In this document: one piece after another, positions 1 through 11,737 of the stretch
Numbering within the stretch: position 1 is the stretch's first letter
Layout: each line of letters opens with the position of its first letter
Source of the DNA: Dicaeum eximium
Lineage: Eukaryota > Chordata > Aves > Passeriformes > Dicaeidae
Reading direction: 5' to 3'
Assembly (NCBI GenBank): GCA_013396995.1
Contig: VWZP01008346.1
Span: 186,001-250,000, forward strand
Length of the DNA stretch: 64,000 bases
Made by a program: the position numbers and the translations under genes
The notes under the pieces: generated by a model
The model's input: only the letters and a program-made list of their open reading frames with translations
What the model was told of the DNA's origin: nothing
The model's database searches: none

Positions 1-720
1 GCGTCACTTTGGTGACTCATTCTAAATGCCTCCACTGGTCTTTTATTCCCTTCTCTTGCCCTCCAGCAACAAACCATCATTAATCCAGCAATTTCTGAGG
101 GGGATCAAACAATCATGTAGGTTTCTGAAAACTAAATGAAAAGGTAAAGTGCATTTATTTATTCTGAAAAGAAGGAGTGAATACCGCTAATTGCACAAGT
201 CCCCGAAACCATTTTGTCCTGCAAGTTGCAGGCAGGATTGGGTTTCGTACGTTCTAATTAGAGGAGCATAGTTTCTATAGAGTGATTTCAATATAAAGAA
301 CAGAACAAACTCAAGTGGACCTCGGGGGCAGTAATAAACAGAGGGGGCCGTGAGTGCACCTCCCCTCCCTGTACTGCAAGGTCGAAAGACAGCGAGTGCT
401 TCAAACTGTTGATTACAAGCCTTAAGTTAACAGAGGAGGTGAATAGAATTTAACAGAAGTGTTCCTGTACTGTGTTCATTATGCATGAAATGCTATTTAG
501 ATGTCAATTGAAGTATCCAAATTTGCATAGATGACAGAAAATATTGCAAACAGTTCACATCAAGAGGAAACCTTGTGAGCCAAACACTTTGGCAGGCAGG
601 GGTCATTTGGTTTGTTTTTTTTACTGTGAATGTTACAAGACTGTACATTTCTGTATATTTATAAATATATATATTCTTCCTTTAATTAAAGAAGTACATT
701 TTGTACAGTGCAAAATGCTT
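1..720 (+). other. Possible 3' UTR tail of an upstream plus-strand gene (RIPOR2 expected from synteny)
   Basis: No coding frame is convincing here. The stretch reads like a vertebrate 3' UTR: an AATAAA hexamer lies at 333-338 and an ATTAAA at 685-690, the latter in an AT-rich run (TATATTTATAAATATATATA) followed by T- and GT-rich sequence. In mammals the gene tail-to-tail with GMNN is RIPOR2 (FAM65B), which would run on the plus strand and end near here. The assignment is inference from gene order; no RIPOR2 codon is visible. Confidence 0.25.
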
Positions 721-3700
721 GTTTACTGAGGGATATAAATTCTTTTTCCAGAAGGTGAAATAGCCATGTTATGGTTTTTATACTACACCTGTTCCATCAG
801 TTGAATTCTTTCAAGGTTTCCTTTTTTATCTACTTTTTTTAAAAATTTTTTTTCTTTTAGTTTTGTGGCATTTGTACTCACCATATTTCCTATCACATTT
901 AAGTTATAATAAAGATTATTTTTAATTACTAAGCACATCAGTCCATATGTATAGTCACTCTTTCCATCAGCAGCCTCTTCATTATCAGGCTCATAGTTTA
1001 AGTTCAGAGCAAGCCAGTTTTGTGTATCATTCAAGATACTTACCAAGAAAGGCTCCACAGGGACTACCAGAAAATGTGCTGGAGAGGCTCCAGGATTGTT
1101 ACCAAACTTGCACTGATTACTCCTCCCTTCTGTGAAGACTGACTCTCCTCAGACAGAAGACATTCCTTCCATTCATCTTCCCTTTTCAAAGATTCAGGCT
1201 TACAGCTCACACCTTGTGGAATGTAGAGCTGCCTATGGAGCCAAAGCTGCAGAGAACAGAGGGCAGCTCACATACAGAGGTGCTGCATCAAATGGAGTAG
1301 TTTAAAGCCACCCTTTGAGAAGTTCAGTAGCCTAAAGCTGATCTGCTCCACCATTACAACCAGGATTCATGACAACCGTGACAAGGTGAACAGACCTTAA
1401 AGCTTCCAAAACCTGAAGGCAAATAAAAATGACCAAACCATTTATTTGTCTCACAGCTTGTACATTTTTATGCTTGCAGAGCTGACAACGCTGCCTTTTC
1501 CTGGCACGTTAATGCACTCCTTTGTGGAGTAGGAAAAACCAGATGCACAAAGGTGAGCATCACAAGGCTCATGCTTACCAACTCATAAAGGAAGCAGCAG
1601 GCAGGAATTACAAAAGCTCTTGGGGCTGCAGCAGGCTGACTTGGACAAATTTAAAGGTCAGGGCCACCCAAGGAAAGTATGTTAGGAAGAAGTTCCCATA
1701 CCAAAGTAGCTGAGCAGCAGTGCAGATGGAAGAGGTGGGCAGCTCGCTAGAAGTGCACTTGGGAAAGGGGTTCACCTGGTGGTAAAGGTACCCTCACCTT
1801 ATGCTGTGGTGGTGTTTACTACCCCTGCCATGCCGGCACTGTCTCAGCATTTGGCCCCATGAACAGAAACCTGTAGCACCCCCATGCTACTGTAGCTACA
1901 GCAGCAGCGTGTTAGGCTGCCCAGTTTCACAGTGCTACTGGCAAGGCTGTTGTACCCATCAGACCTTCAGAAAAGCTACCTTCCATAGCGTCACCCTATC
2001 CTGCAGTCTGTGACCTACAGATTAATGTGGGCTTCCAAATTAGCAGTCAATCCAACTGCCAGACACCGTATCTTGTATTGCTCCCTGCTTTGCAGTGGGA
2101 TTGTCCTGAGGATCCACAGCACCCAGCTTCAAATGGCTGCAGTGCCCCCGAGGGGTAGATGTGTCCTCACAGCTGATCATATTTCATTACAGGCATTTGC
2201 ATTCAACAAACAGCAACTTAAGCAAATTAAGGTTCCTCATAACACTATTATCAATTGCTGAACTGCTTTGTGTTATTACAAGAATGGGAAGATAAATGAG
2301 AAACACTATAATAAGCATTTTCTGCTGAAAAAAAACATTGATGACAATGCAATTCAGTCTTAAGAACATTGGAGTGATGGAAAAGCACAACCTTTGCAAA
2401 ATTTGCAGATCTTATTAAATTCTCAAATCTAGTTCTGAAAATAACCCGAGATGGCCCTTAAAGAACAGTAAGTCAATATGCATCACACATTCTTAGAAAA
2501 AATAACCTATGACTAACTTCATTACTTATGCAGAGGCTGCACTGTAAACTGCAACACAGGACAATGCTGCAGGCCCTCACGTAAGCAATCCAGTGCCAGA
2601 AACCAAGAGAGTTTCAGCTGCCCCAACAAGTAGCTATTATGGTGTAATTAATTCCTCCACACATTGTTTTAAGTACAATGGGTGTTTAGCAAAAATTACA
2701 ATTTTTAGTATAAACCAGTTATGAGCTCTTCCTCATACAAACAATCCACCTGCCCCATGGTTTGCTTGTTCCTGCACAGCTGCTCATTCTTGAAACATCT
2801 GCCCAGACTTTACTCTTGCATGGCTGAAATTCAACCCTGTTCAGACATACACAGTTTATGGGAGAAGTGCTAGGACACTGTAGATGCATCCCACTTCCAC
2901 ACAGCCTGAGCCTGCTTCAGTGGAAGACAAGATTGTGTCTGTACCCTCTGCAGTGAAAAGGAGGCAATGTGCTGGTAGCACAAAAACTTTTGATTTCCTG
3001 GAAAGAATCACGTTCTGTAGTTAGGTTCCAGAACTGATAATTTTATTGTGCTACATAGAATGTTCTCACTGATAATTAGCTGGATATAAAGGTTGTCTTT
3101 AGTGATGTTGATTTTCAGCTGCTACATAGCTGTGTCCCAGTGATACATGAGTTTCCCTATAGACTTAAAATGTCAGATGGTTCTAAGAGAACTAATCACA
3201 AACAAATCTGTGTAATTTCTACACCTTTTACAATCCTTTAGCACATGAATAAAAAGTTCCTAGACCTAATATGTAGCACAGTGCTACTGCATCCATGTTC
3301 AAAAAAAGCACTCAGGAATTTTCGGAACTTCAAAACAGACTCAATCCATTTAGAACATTTTTAAACAGCAATTATTGCAGCATCCTAAAACTACTGAGAA
3401 CATTTCCATGCATTAATGTTTGATACAATGGGCACAGTCAGTGTTTGATCCAGGTTCAAAGCATGTATGTAGCTGTTATTACTATGGCACAGTTTAGCTC
3501 TCACACCTGGCCTTCTCCTGCATCACGGTTTTTTTTTCAGTTTATACAGCAAACTCCTCTCGAACAAACTGCACTTAGTAAAACCATAGTAGTCTTGGTT
3601 TAAAACATTAATATGTATTACTGAGTGGAACATGCATTTTGATGTAAAAAATTATTCTTACAGGTGGGCCAAATGCTGCAATACATCCGTCAGCCTACTT

Positions 3701-5509
3701 GCAGAACTTCCATTTGTTTGTACACAGTCTATTTCAACAGAAGGATCCAGCATATCAAGGGACTGTCACATCTTTTATTTAAATAAAATCAATCCAGAAA
3801 AAAACATAAGATTTAAACCTAATAAGCATTCTTCTTGATCAACCTGAAGATAAGAAACAGATGCAGATACTGCACACAAATTCTGGATTTGTCTCTTTCT
3901 GGCAGTTCTGTTCCAACAGCAGCACCTGTACTACAGCAGTTCATACAGCAGGAAGTGAAATAGTGGAAAAGTTGCACTTGCTGTCTCATTTTGCTCTGCT
4001 AGTCAGGCCACAATCCTTTCTTCCCTTCTACAGCTTCTGCAAATGAATACGCCTAATGTTTAAAAAATAAAGCCACCCCTAAAAAATTAAGAGTTAACAA
4101 CCAATAACTTAAACTACAAAAAACAGCTATATAAAAATGAAATTTATGTTTCCTTATTTACTAATGTTGAACTACTTTGGCTGCTTAGAATGTGAGATAG
4201 GAGAGGTCTAAGTCACTTGACCAGCATTATCCACTTCTCCTTAACAGAAAACCAAGACTACTTTACAAAGCATTTGCCCAGCTCCCAGTTTTGTTTTTCT
4301 TCAAGACAGCATCAATGCAAGATAAAGGACATGTCTTTATCACCTTTTCAGCACTGTGATGGAAAAGAGTATGTCTGAGCACTCCCTGGAGCCCACACTG
4401 GAAAATATAATCCTGTGTTTACAAAGTTCACAAGAAATTGTGATGCCTCATTCTCTAGTTAGCATGCTTGAGGTAAAATGGCAGCCAGAAGTACTACCTG
4501 CCACAATGGTTTCTCACATTTCCTGGATGTCACAACTGAAATCAGCTGTAAAACATCTGTTAACTTATCAACAGCCACAGGAGGGAAAACAAATAATATA
4601 AAGGTGCCAATCTGATAGCTCCAGAGTCATTCACACATACCCTGAAGCAACCATCTTTGGCAAGGCCAGATAGATCCACAAACCAGGATGCTTCTAATCA
4701 CTTCTGCCTCCTGAAAGCCACTCAGCTTTAAGCGCCTCCCAAGATATGGCAACAGTCATCCCTGCTAAAGCCTCTCCTTAAAAGACCTTATTACAGAACA
4801 AGTGCCCGGAGTTCACTCCCTACAGTAAAATCTGTACCCAATTTACTCTCCTGCTCCGTTACACCCCATGCAGATGCCAGATAAGGTGCTCAAGGTTTTA
4901 AAGACCACTTTCTATTCCTGTAAACCTTTCAGAACCTAAGTACCTTGGTAAAAGGGTGTCTTCATCTCTTGGTAAATACCAGAGCAGTACATTGAAAACA
5001 AGGTCCAGAGTTTCCTTTCAGAATAGCTCTGAAGTATAGGCTGGTTTGCCTCCACCTAGTTTTCAGCACAGCTGCTACTGGGACCAAGAACACAACACCT
5101 TCTCTTCATAAACCAATGAAACTATTGCTAAAAGAAATGGTCTAATATTTCCTACTTAAGTTCTCATTACATAGCTTGCAAAAAGTTTCCTTAGAATGCA
5201 GAAGAAATTAATTTAAAAAAACCTGAAAATCAAATCTAACTGACCTCTTGATTTTTTACTCTTATTGCCCAATTTTAACTTTCTGGAACCTCAGCAACAG
5301 CACACAAATTTTTGCTTCTCCCTCCACCTCCATCCACCAGAAAAAGCAACTTTTCTCTCCAGAATTCTGCAAATCTAAAAGAAGATAAAAACTGCCCAGA
5401 CATTCCCTCCAAAAACTTGAAAGCTTCCATCTACAGTAGTCATAATTGATTTAAACCTAGGATTAGCCACTGCCCTGTCAATTAAGAGGCTGTTTTGGTA
5501 ATGCAAAGA
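721..5509. other. Non-coding stretch between the candidate RIPOR2 tail and GMNN
   Basis: This is AT-rich sequence with only short, unconvincing frames on both strands. I see no splice-connected coding exons, no RNA gene and no repeat I can name. Several TTTATT hexamers, which read as AATAAA on the minus strand, occur here (for example near 3037 and 3775). A longer alternative GMNN 3' UTR therefore cannot be excluded. Confidence 0.5.
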
Positions 5510-5515
5510 TTTATT
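5510..5515 (-). terminator. Candidate GMNN poly(A) signal
   Basis: TTTATT on the plus strand is the canonical AATAAA on the minus strand. It lies about 280 nt past the GMNN stop codon, which is a plausible 3' UTR length. No transcript evidence is available, and other hexamers lie further left. Confidence 0.4.
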
Positions 5516-5794
5516 TATCAATTTTCATGTATCATGTCAGACCAACTGATAAGAAAGATATTTACACAACAGTTGAAATACACAGTATTTGCATTTCATA
5601 CAAGCAACTACATGCAGCCTGTAGTAAATTTTCCATGCAGTATTCAGATACTCCTCCCACTGCTACATAATTCCAGTTAAAAATACCAACATCTGTAATG
5701 TTCCCACAAGAGTTTCTATACCTGAGGTTTAATATATCCTTTCAAGAGGAAGTCTGCAATTAAAAGTCACATACATAAGCCTATTTAAAGGTTG

Positions 5795-8700
5795 TCATTT
5801 CAGTTGCAAATGGCTTGCTTCCTTTGAAGGAAGATCTGATCTATTCTCCCTTAAGCCAGACAATACTTGTGATGGCTCCTCTTCAGAAGGGCTGTCTGCC
5901 TCATCTCCACAGTTATGCTCTTCATTTTCCTGTCTGGATTCCTCTAGAGCCAGACTCTCCAGTGTCTCAAGATTGTCAGGTGCTTGCCCAGTTAGCCTCT
6001 ACAAAGAAAGAGAGTGAATTTAATATTTATCTGCTTAATAACTATAAAATAGTGAAATAAGATGCTGCATATTAATTTCAGCAAACCAATTACCTTCATT
6101 TGGAGGTTGTTGATATAATCAAAAGATTCCTCAGTTACAAAAATCTTAAGACACAAGTTCAACTCAAATTACTACCTCTTAACTTGCACACCACATTTGC
6201 TTTGTTGACTGTTGTGTTTTTCCTAGATTCTTCACTAGGACAGGTTTTATCTCAGGCAACCTAAAATATGGGAAACTGGTTCCCAAGTTAAGTATTTACT
6301 ATAGTATATACATTTAATTTTAGAAAGATTACTTTACAACAAGTTTACTCTATTTTTAGTTAGAGATAATGAAGCTACTTTAAGTCTAGATGAACTTTAA
6401 GTCTCTAGCACTTGATCAATCTAGAAGTTCCTCACCTAACCTGATCTAAGGAAGATAAACAGGACTGTAAAGAGGCTGGTTTTGAAGGTTCTGGTTGTTT
6501 TATGTTTCATCCCTTAAGGCTCATTTAAGCCACAGAAGGGAGCAGCTTACAACTAGTAAGTGATGTAACTGTTGAGAAACTGTAGAGAAGTTTCCAACTA
6601 CATTAGCTCAAGTCCTCAAGTAATGTAATTTCTGCCTGTGGGTTTAATCAATAACAAGCAGTACTCCCCAAACACCAAAAAAATTCAAGTGTAGCAAAGC
6701 AGTCTTTCAAGGCTGATCTAAATAACCGCACTAAGTGAAAACTAACGTGATGAAGTTTAGTTCTTGATTAAACAAGTTACTTTCAATAATATTTCATCTT
6801 GTTTCCACCTCTCAGTCTAGTCATCACAGACTCAAAGTATTTGCCAGGCACCCAGCTTCATGAAAGCTTGATCTCTGGCAAAAACAACCTGAGAGCCAGA
6901 ACATCAAGGTTCCATGGCTATCTATGTATTTATTACAGCTTCAGAGGCTATTACAAACAATCCACTCCTGCTAGAGGAGCCACGGAATTAGTGACAACTA
7001 CTTGCCCCAAGGAATTCTCAGAGGGAGCTGTTAGGAAATGTACAAGTTTATGAACCCTAGAGAGTGGGTACAGCCCTTTTGGGCAGTGAAACTGGCACTG
7101 TGCCTTGACTTCAAAGAGCACAGTGCTCCCTCTCACCACCCTTTGTGACTGTTTCAAGTTTAGTTTCTCAAAGGACACAGCCTATTAAGCCCATGAATTT
7201 AAGTCATCCCAAAAAAGTGAAAAATAACTCATTCCCTTATCACAATCTCCAACATGCAAATCCTGTCCTGTTAAGAGGGTAGGTTGAATCCCTCCTTCTG
7301 AAAACATCCATCTTAGTACTCTCATTACTCCTACAGGTTTTAAGATGGGAAAAATTCATCCCCAAGAAGGAGTTTTATGACTCTAGAATTAGACCAATCC
7401 TGCAGGAAACAGGTCAGAGAGCAATTTAAAATGAAGAGTCATGATTCATTATAAATAACTTGGCTGGTTTCTCACTTTTTTGTTCTACCACATTAACTGA
7501 AAATTGCTTTAAGTACCTCAATCACACTAGTCATATAATGCACATGCTCAGCAAGGGACATGAGTTCTTCATTTTCTTCTTTTAGGCGGGCAATGTCACC
7601 ATCCTTCTGCTCGATCTCTTTGTGCAACTGAGTTCAAATAACAAAATGTTAGAAGAGGAAGACAACAGCCAGGTAACTTTAGCAGTTGGGTATCTTTGAG
7701 TAGCTACCTTTTCATTTTCTTGAAGCACTTCATACAGAGCCTTCCTCCTTTCTTCAGCCACCTCTTTCCAATACTGAGATGAAGGACTTCCTGAAGTTAG
7801 AGGCTACAATAAGTCCCTGGTAAGACTGACTTAAGAGCACCTTAAGATCCCTAAGTTGTACACAAATATTCTATGAGCTGTGATACTAAGACCTCACTCC
7901 GTATAGTGTTTCCAAAGATTAGCTGTAGAACTACAACTAATGACAAGCTTACAGGAAAGAGATTCTACACTGCATTAATAGCTGCACAGTGCCTTCAGGA
8001 AGCTGCCTCAGGCATGGCAGCAGGCTCTGCAAGATGGCCACGTTTGCAATGCTGCTCTGAATGCGCGCTTTGCGGAAGACGGAAGCGTTACTTCCAAGTC
8101 ACTGTCCACACTGGGCATAATGGTTCCCAGAAACTGCACACACAACACACTGTGCCAGAAGAGGCTTTCATTTCAACTTAATTATTAGTCACTGGAGAAC
8201 TTATAGCTCAGCCAAAATAAACTACAAGACTACTTAACACTGCTGCACACACAATGCTTCTCAGCTTCTGGTTACCATGAACTCGTTCTTAAATACCAGA
8301 CATATATGTTATTTAATATAGGGGATAAGTATCATCAACTCCTGCTAGACATTATAAAAAACCCACAAAGCCCTTATCTAAATGACAAAGGGAATGTTTC
8401 AAGTAGTACTCCAACAGCAGCATAGCATTTAAAGTGCAAGAAAACACTTCAGGAATTACCACATACCTTTCATCATGAGATCTTCAGCTTTAATGACATC
8501 ATTCTCATTTTCTTGCTCCTTGTCCACAGACACCTCCACTTTAGAAGCCTTTGAGGCAAATTTGTTATGCCAGAGTTTCCTTCTGACTGAAGATTTCTTC
8601 TGCATGAAACATGGGTATGTTTAAGTTTAGACCAACATCTCAGCCTTCACAAAACACAAACTTCTAAGCCTGCATACTCATGACTGCAAGTAAGACTCTT

Positions 8701-10721
8701 GCTTTCTTCACATTATAGTTCTAGTTTAGACATCTTCCTTAACACCCAAAGAACCCAGAAATTGCTAGGTTTTAATATGGTTTATTACCAGAACAATAGT
8801 AAGCTTGTGTCACACTAGTTAACACACTATATTTTTTTCAAATATATTAGTTTTCAGTTAACAGCTCAAAAGCATTTCACTGTGACTAGAAATAATTCAA
8901 TATCTACAGATTATCTTTTAATTCATACCTCATTACGACTGCCAACCAGGCTACCTGCTGCTGAAGGCTGAATCATTTTAAGGGTTGGTCTTGGGGCAGC
9001 ACTGCATGTGGTATCTGTGAGGTACTTCTGAAAAGACAAATATGGTTCAGACAGTAGCCACTCTTCTTTACATGAACTGAAAATTAGGAATCCATCATGC
9101 TTCCATTAAGGTAACACAATTCATCTTTTCCAGACAAAAATAGACACTGTAGCCTGTATTAAGGTTTTTATAAGGAAGGGGATATAATTGTTTGTAGCAG
9201 AGATAGAGCTTAATCACATGAAGCTATGATCAATCCCTGCCTCTTAGGAAACATTTACCTTTCATAAAAGAACTTGAGCAGAAATACTCTTGAGTAGATT
9301 TCAAGGCCAGTGACTTTAGCTGGAACTCTCAAACTTGAGTTTAAGAGCAGCAGTCTCAGGCTCTTGGGGACAGGGAGAAAAATGATTGCAATTCCAAGAA
9401 TAGGTGGTAAAGACAGATCTCTTCAGGTAGTAGCTGTTTTTGTAACCTTCGAACACAGTATCCAAGTAGAGCTCCTTTAAATAGATGTGTTACTTTGATT
9501 ATCCATTAAAACAGATCAAAAGCTTCCTTGCTTCGATCCAGACAGGCTATTGTATTGTCTAACCAGTATGTTTATCACCCTTCCTATCATGCATAAATAC
9601 CTCTTTCCTGCATCAAAGCTTTCTGATTGGGTTGGTTACACTGCCACCATGGGATAGCAAACAATGGCAGACAACCAAGCAAGAACAGCCAGGATACAAT
9701 GCCACACCAGCGTGAGAAAGTTACCGATTCACACCGTACTTCACAGCACCAGAGCTCGCATTTCCCACGGTAGTTTCTGCCACCAATTATCCTACTGTTC
9801 CACTAGAGGACAAACATTAACTGCTGTGGGAACAGGAATCACACCGTGTGTCAGACACTGCTTGCTGCTACTTACGATTAGAGTTAGCTATGCTCTGCCA
9901 AATTATTGGCCAATACTCAAGTTAACCCACTGGAAGTGCAAAAAGCCTCACCGGGCAATTTATACCTTGGAGACACTATGGGACAAGATTGCCATAGATC
10001 AGACCTATCAAGAAGCAATTTCCATTAATACCTCAAGCTTCCATTCCAGTCACTATGCCTCATCATACAAGAACTAGTAGCCTCTACTATATACAGTTTT
10101 GTACCACTCTGATTAGGGCCGACATTAAATGATTTACCAAAAACATTTACAAAGGTTTGTACCTAATCAGCTATTTGTTCAAGCGTTTCCACCAATTCCA
10201 AGGCAACTATGATTCACGAGGGTGACTTTAGAAAAGTGAACTGCCTGCTTGAATACTTCAGTTAAAACATGTTCAACACAAGACAGGTATAATGCTTCAT
10301 AAGTTCCCACCCATTAAGAACAAGCCTACAAAACCTACTCTAGAACCCCTAAGCATAAGCCAGATCCAGTAAGCAAAGCCATAGTCAGGACAAACAGACC
10401 AAACCAACCCCGAAAAATTAAACTGAGAGACAGTAAGCTCAGTGTCAAAGTAAAAAGGCCTTGCTGAGCAATAGGAAAAAAAGCAGTCATAAGCACATAA
10501 GGACAGCATGTTCCCAAGCCACACTGTCTGCCAGGAGGTTACTCAAGCCAAATGGACATCAGCCAGGTGGAAGCACATTGCAACAGATCCCTTTATATTC
10601 CTTCAGTGGACACAGAAGCTTGTGTCAGACCGAGGTACTAGCTTCAAAGCTTTAAAGCCCATACCTGCAAAGATCCCGAGGACTTTTCTGCGGTCAGTTT
10701 CTGTTTCATTTTGGAATTCAT
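5795..10721 (-). CDS. GMNN: Geminin, DNA replication licensing inhibitor (six coding exons)
   Basis: Geminin binds CDT1 in the nucleus, blocks MCM loading after origin firing, and is destroyed by APC/C at mitotic exit. The coding pieces are 10721-10665, 9027-8929, 8599-8467, 7790-7708, 7627-7517 and 5998-5795. All junctions are AG/GT and the frame stays open for 228 residues (human 209). The exon 8929-9027 encodes RPTLKMIQPSAAGSLVG, and its RPTL at residues 32-35 fits the destruction box. A basic stretch (KKSSVRRK, from residue 53) resembles a nuclear signal. SSQYWKEVAEERRKALYE (from residue 100) and LHKEIEQKDGDIARLKEEN (from 125) form the CDT1-binding and coiled-coil region, about residues 100-165. 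The tail is acidic (GDEADSPSEEEP). The ATG lies 8 nt inside the second exon; the first exon is non-coding. The extra length relative to human lies mainly in the tail and the basic linker. Confidence 0.95.
9664..10077. other. GMNN intron sequence with an accidental open frame
   Basis: This part of the intron between 9027 and 10665 carries a 137-codon plus-strand frame. Its composition is that of the surrounding intron, it has no recognisable domain, and it lies opposite a well-supported gene. It is recorded so that it is not mistaken for a gene. Confidence 0.6.
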
Positions 10722-10744
10722 GAGATCAACTGCAATAGAAAACC

Positions 10745-11012
10745 AGTAAAATTAATACAGCACCCATCTGCTCCTGAAGCTGGGGAACACTACTTAGAGA
10801 ACACTGCCATTTCGGATTATCAGCTTTCACGGCAGCCTGAGGCAGTCACGGCGTGCTCAGTGGGCTCCCCCAAAGCCCCTCCCGAGGTCGCACCCGAGAC
10901 ACGAGGGGCGGGAAGGCAGCACCCAGCGGCCTTCCCTCAGGGCTGCCGGGGCTGTCCGAGGCACCCCCGAGATGGCGGGGCTGAAGCGGGCACCCCCGAG
11001 ATGGCGGGGCTG
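10745..11012. repeat. Left copy of an exact 268-bp duplication (likely assembly artefact)
   Basis: Bases 10745-11012 are, as far as I can read, identical to 11264-11531 (constant offset 519). The copy begins AGTAAAATTAATACAGCACC and ends at a single N at 11013. Exact identity across a GC-rich promoter, with both copies bounded by Ns, points to a false duplication rather than a biological one. Confidence 0.85.
10961..11012 (+). repeat. 29-bp tandem repeat with ATGGCGG motif (left copy, truncated by gap)
   Basis: The unit starts GCACCCCCGAGATGGCGGGG and has a 29-base period. One full unit (10961-10989) and most of a second are present before the N at 11013. Each unit carries GAGATGGCGGG, close to the YY1 core AANATGGCGGC. 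It lies in GMNN intron 1 just downstream of the promoter. Confidence 0.7.
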
Positions 11013-11013
11013 N
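11013..11013. other. Single-N assembly gap
   Basis: The N stands between ATGGCGGGGCTG and GCTGGAGAGCAGCCCCTTC. The segment 11264-11736 begins with the 268 bases left of this gap and ends with the 19 bases right of it (11014-11032 equals 11718-11736). It therefore looks like the missing gap filler. Confidence 0.9.
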
Positions 11014-11105
11014 GCTGGAGAGCAGCCCCTTCTCGTCCTTCCCGCCCCTCTCCCGGGCCCGGTGCCCGCTCCGCTCCCTCCCGCCCGCTCGCTCGCCCCG
11101 CTCAC

Positions 11106-11195
11106 CGCCGGCCGCTCCCGCACGGACCCCGCAAAGCGCGCCCGCACACCCAGCCGCTCTAGCCCGCCCGGCGCGCGGCTATAAGGAGCGCGTCG
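11106..11195 (-). other. GMNN: GMNN non-coding first exon (approximate 5' end)
   Basis: On the minus strand the sequence reads CCGGCG|GTGAGCGG, a strong splice donor with its last exon base at 11106. It lies in the CpG island upstream of the first coding exon. The acceptor of the next exon (TTCTATTGCAG, exon starting 10729) lacks any upstream ATG of its own, so a 5' UTR exon is required. The 5' boundary is a guess placed just inside the E-box and CCAAT elements. Confidence 0.5.
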
Positions 11196-11262
11196 GCGGT
11201 CACGTGATCGGGGGGGCGCTCTCCGAGCCAATCGGCGGGCGGGCCCCCCCCGCCCCCCCCGC
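11196..11262 (-). promoter_or_regulatory. GMNN core promoter with E-box and CCAAT box
   Basis: The palindrome TCACGTGA (11200-11207) is a USF/MYC-type E-box. CCAAT at 11228-11232 (in GAGCCAATCGGC) fits NF-Y. The area is very CpG rich and ends in a C-run against an N at 11263. NF-Y together with GC-rich elements is typical of cell-cycle gene promoters. I did not find a clean E2F consensus; GCGCTTTGCGGG near 11130 is only a partial match. Confidence 0.55.
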
Positions 11263-11263
11263 N
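11263..11263. other. Single-N assembly gap
   Basis: The N follows a long C-rich run (from about 11243) and precedes the second copy of the 268-bp duplicate. The C-run probably stopped the assembly here. Confidence 0.9.
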
Positions 11264-11736
11264 AGTAAAATTAATACAGCACCCATCTGCTCCTGAAGCT
11301 GGGGAACACTACTTAGAGAACACTGCCATTTCGGATTATCAGCTTTCACGGCAGCCTGAGGCAGTCACGGCGTGCTCAGTGGGCTCCCCCAAAGCCCCTC
11401 CCGAGGTCGCACCCGAGACACGAGGGGCGGGAAGGCAGCACCCAGCGGCCTTCCCTCAGGGCTGCCGGGGCTGTCCGAGGCACCCCCGAGATGGCGGGGC
11501 TGAAGCGGGCACCCCCGAGATGGCGGGGCTGAAGCGGGCACCCACCCACACGGCCCCGGCCCCTCGCCCACACGGCCCCGGCCCCGCTCCCGCCGCGCCA
11601 GCGCACGGCCCCTCCCTCCCTCCCCGCGCGCCGCCGCGGCCAATGGGGAACGGCGAGGCAGGAGCCCGCCAACACCCAAACTCGGCCGTGGAAGCTCGGT
11701 GGCGGCGGCTCAACCGAGCTGGAGAGCAGCCCCTTC
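11264..11736. repeat. Right copy of the duplication plus bridging sequence
   Basis: Bases 11264-11531 repeat 10745-11012. Bases 11532-11717 are unique, and 11718-11736 repeat 11014-11032. The unique part is GC rich (CACACGGCCCCGGCCCC). This contig would fit between 10744 and 11033 as one continuous GMNN intron-1 sequence. The open frames seen here on both strands (up to 187 codons) are products of GC richness. Confidence 0.85.
11480..11543 (+). repeat. 29-bp tandem repeat with ATGGCGG motif (complete copy)
   Basis: Two full 29-base units (11480-11508 and 11509-11537) are followed by a partial third. Each contains GAGATGGCGGGGCTGAAGCG. This is the uninterrupted version of the array cut off at 11013. 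Confidence 0.75.
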
Positions 11737-11737
11737 N
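11737..11737. other. Single-N assembly gap
   Basis: The N separates CCCCTTC from TGAGGGGGCGCGCGC. In the rearrangement proposed in the findings, the true neighbour of the right side would be the C-rich end at 11262. Confidence 0.85.

Noticed and set aside
9664..10077. 137-codon plus-strand frame
   Set aside because: It lies in a GMNN intron, with no domain and no supporting splice sites.
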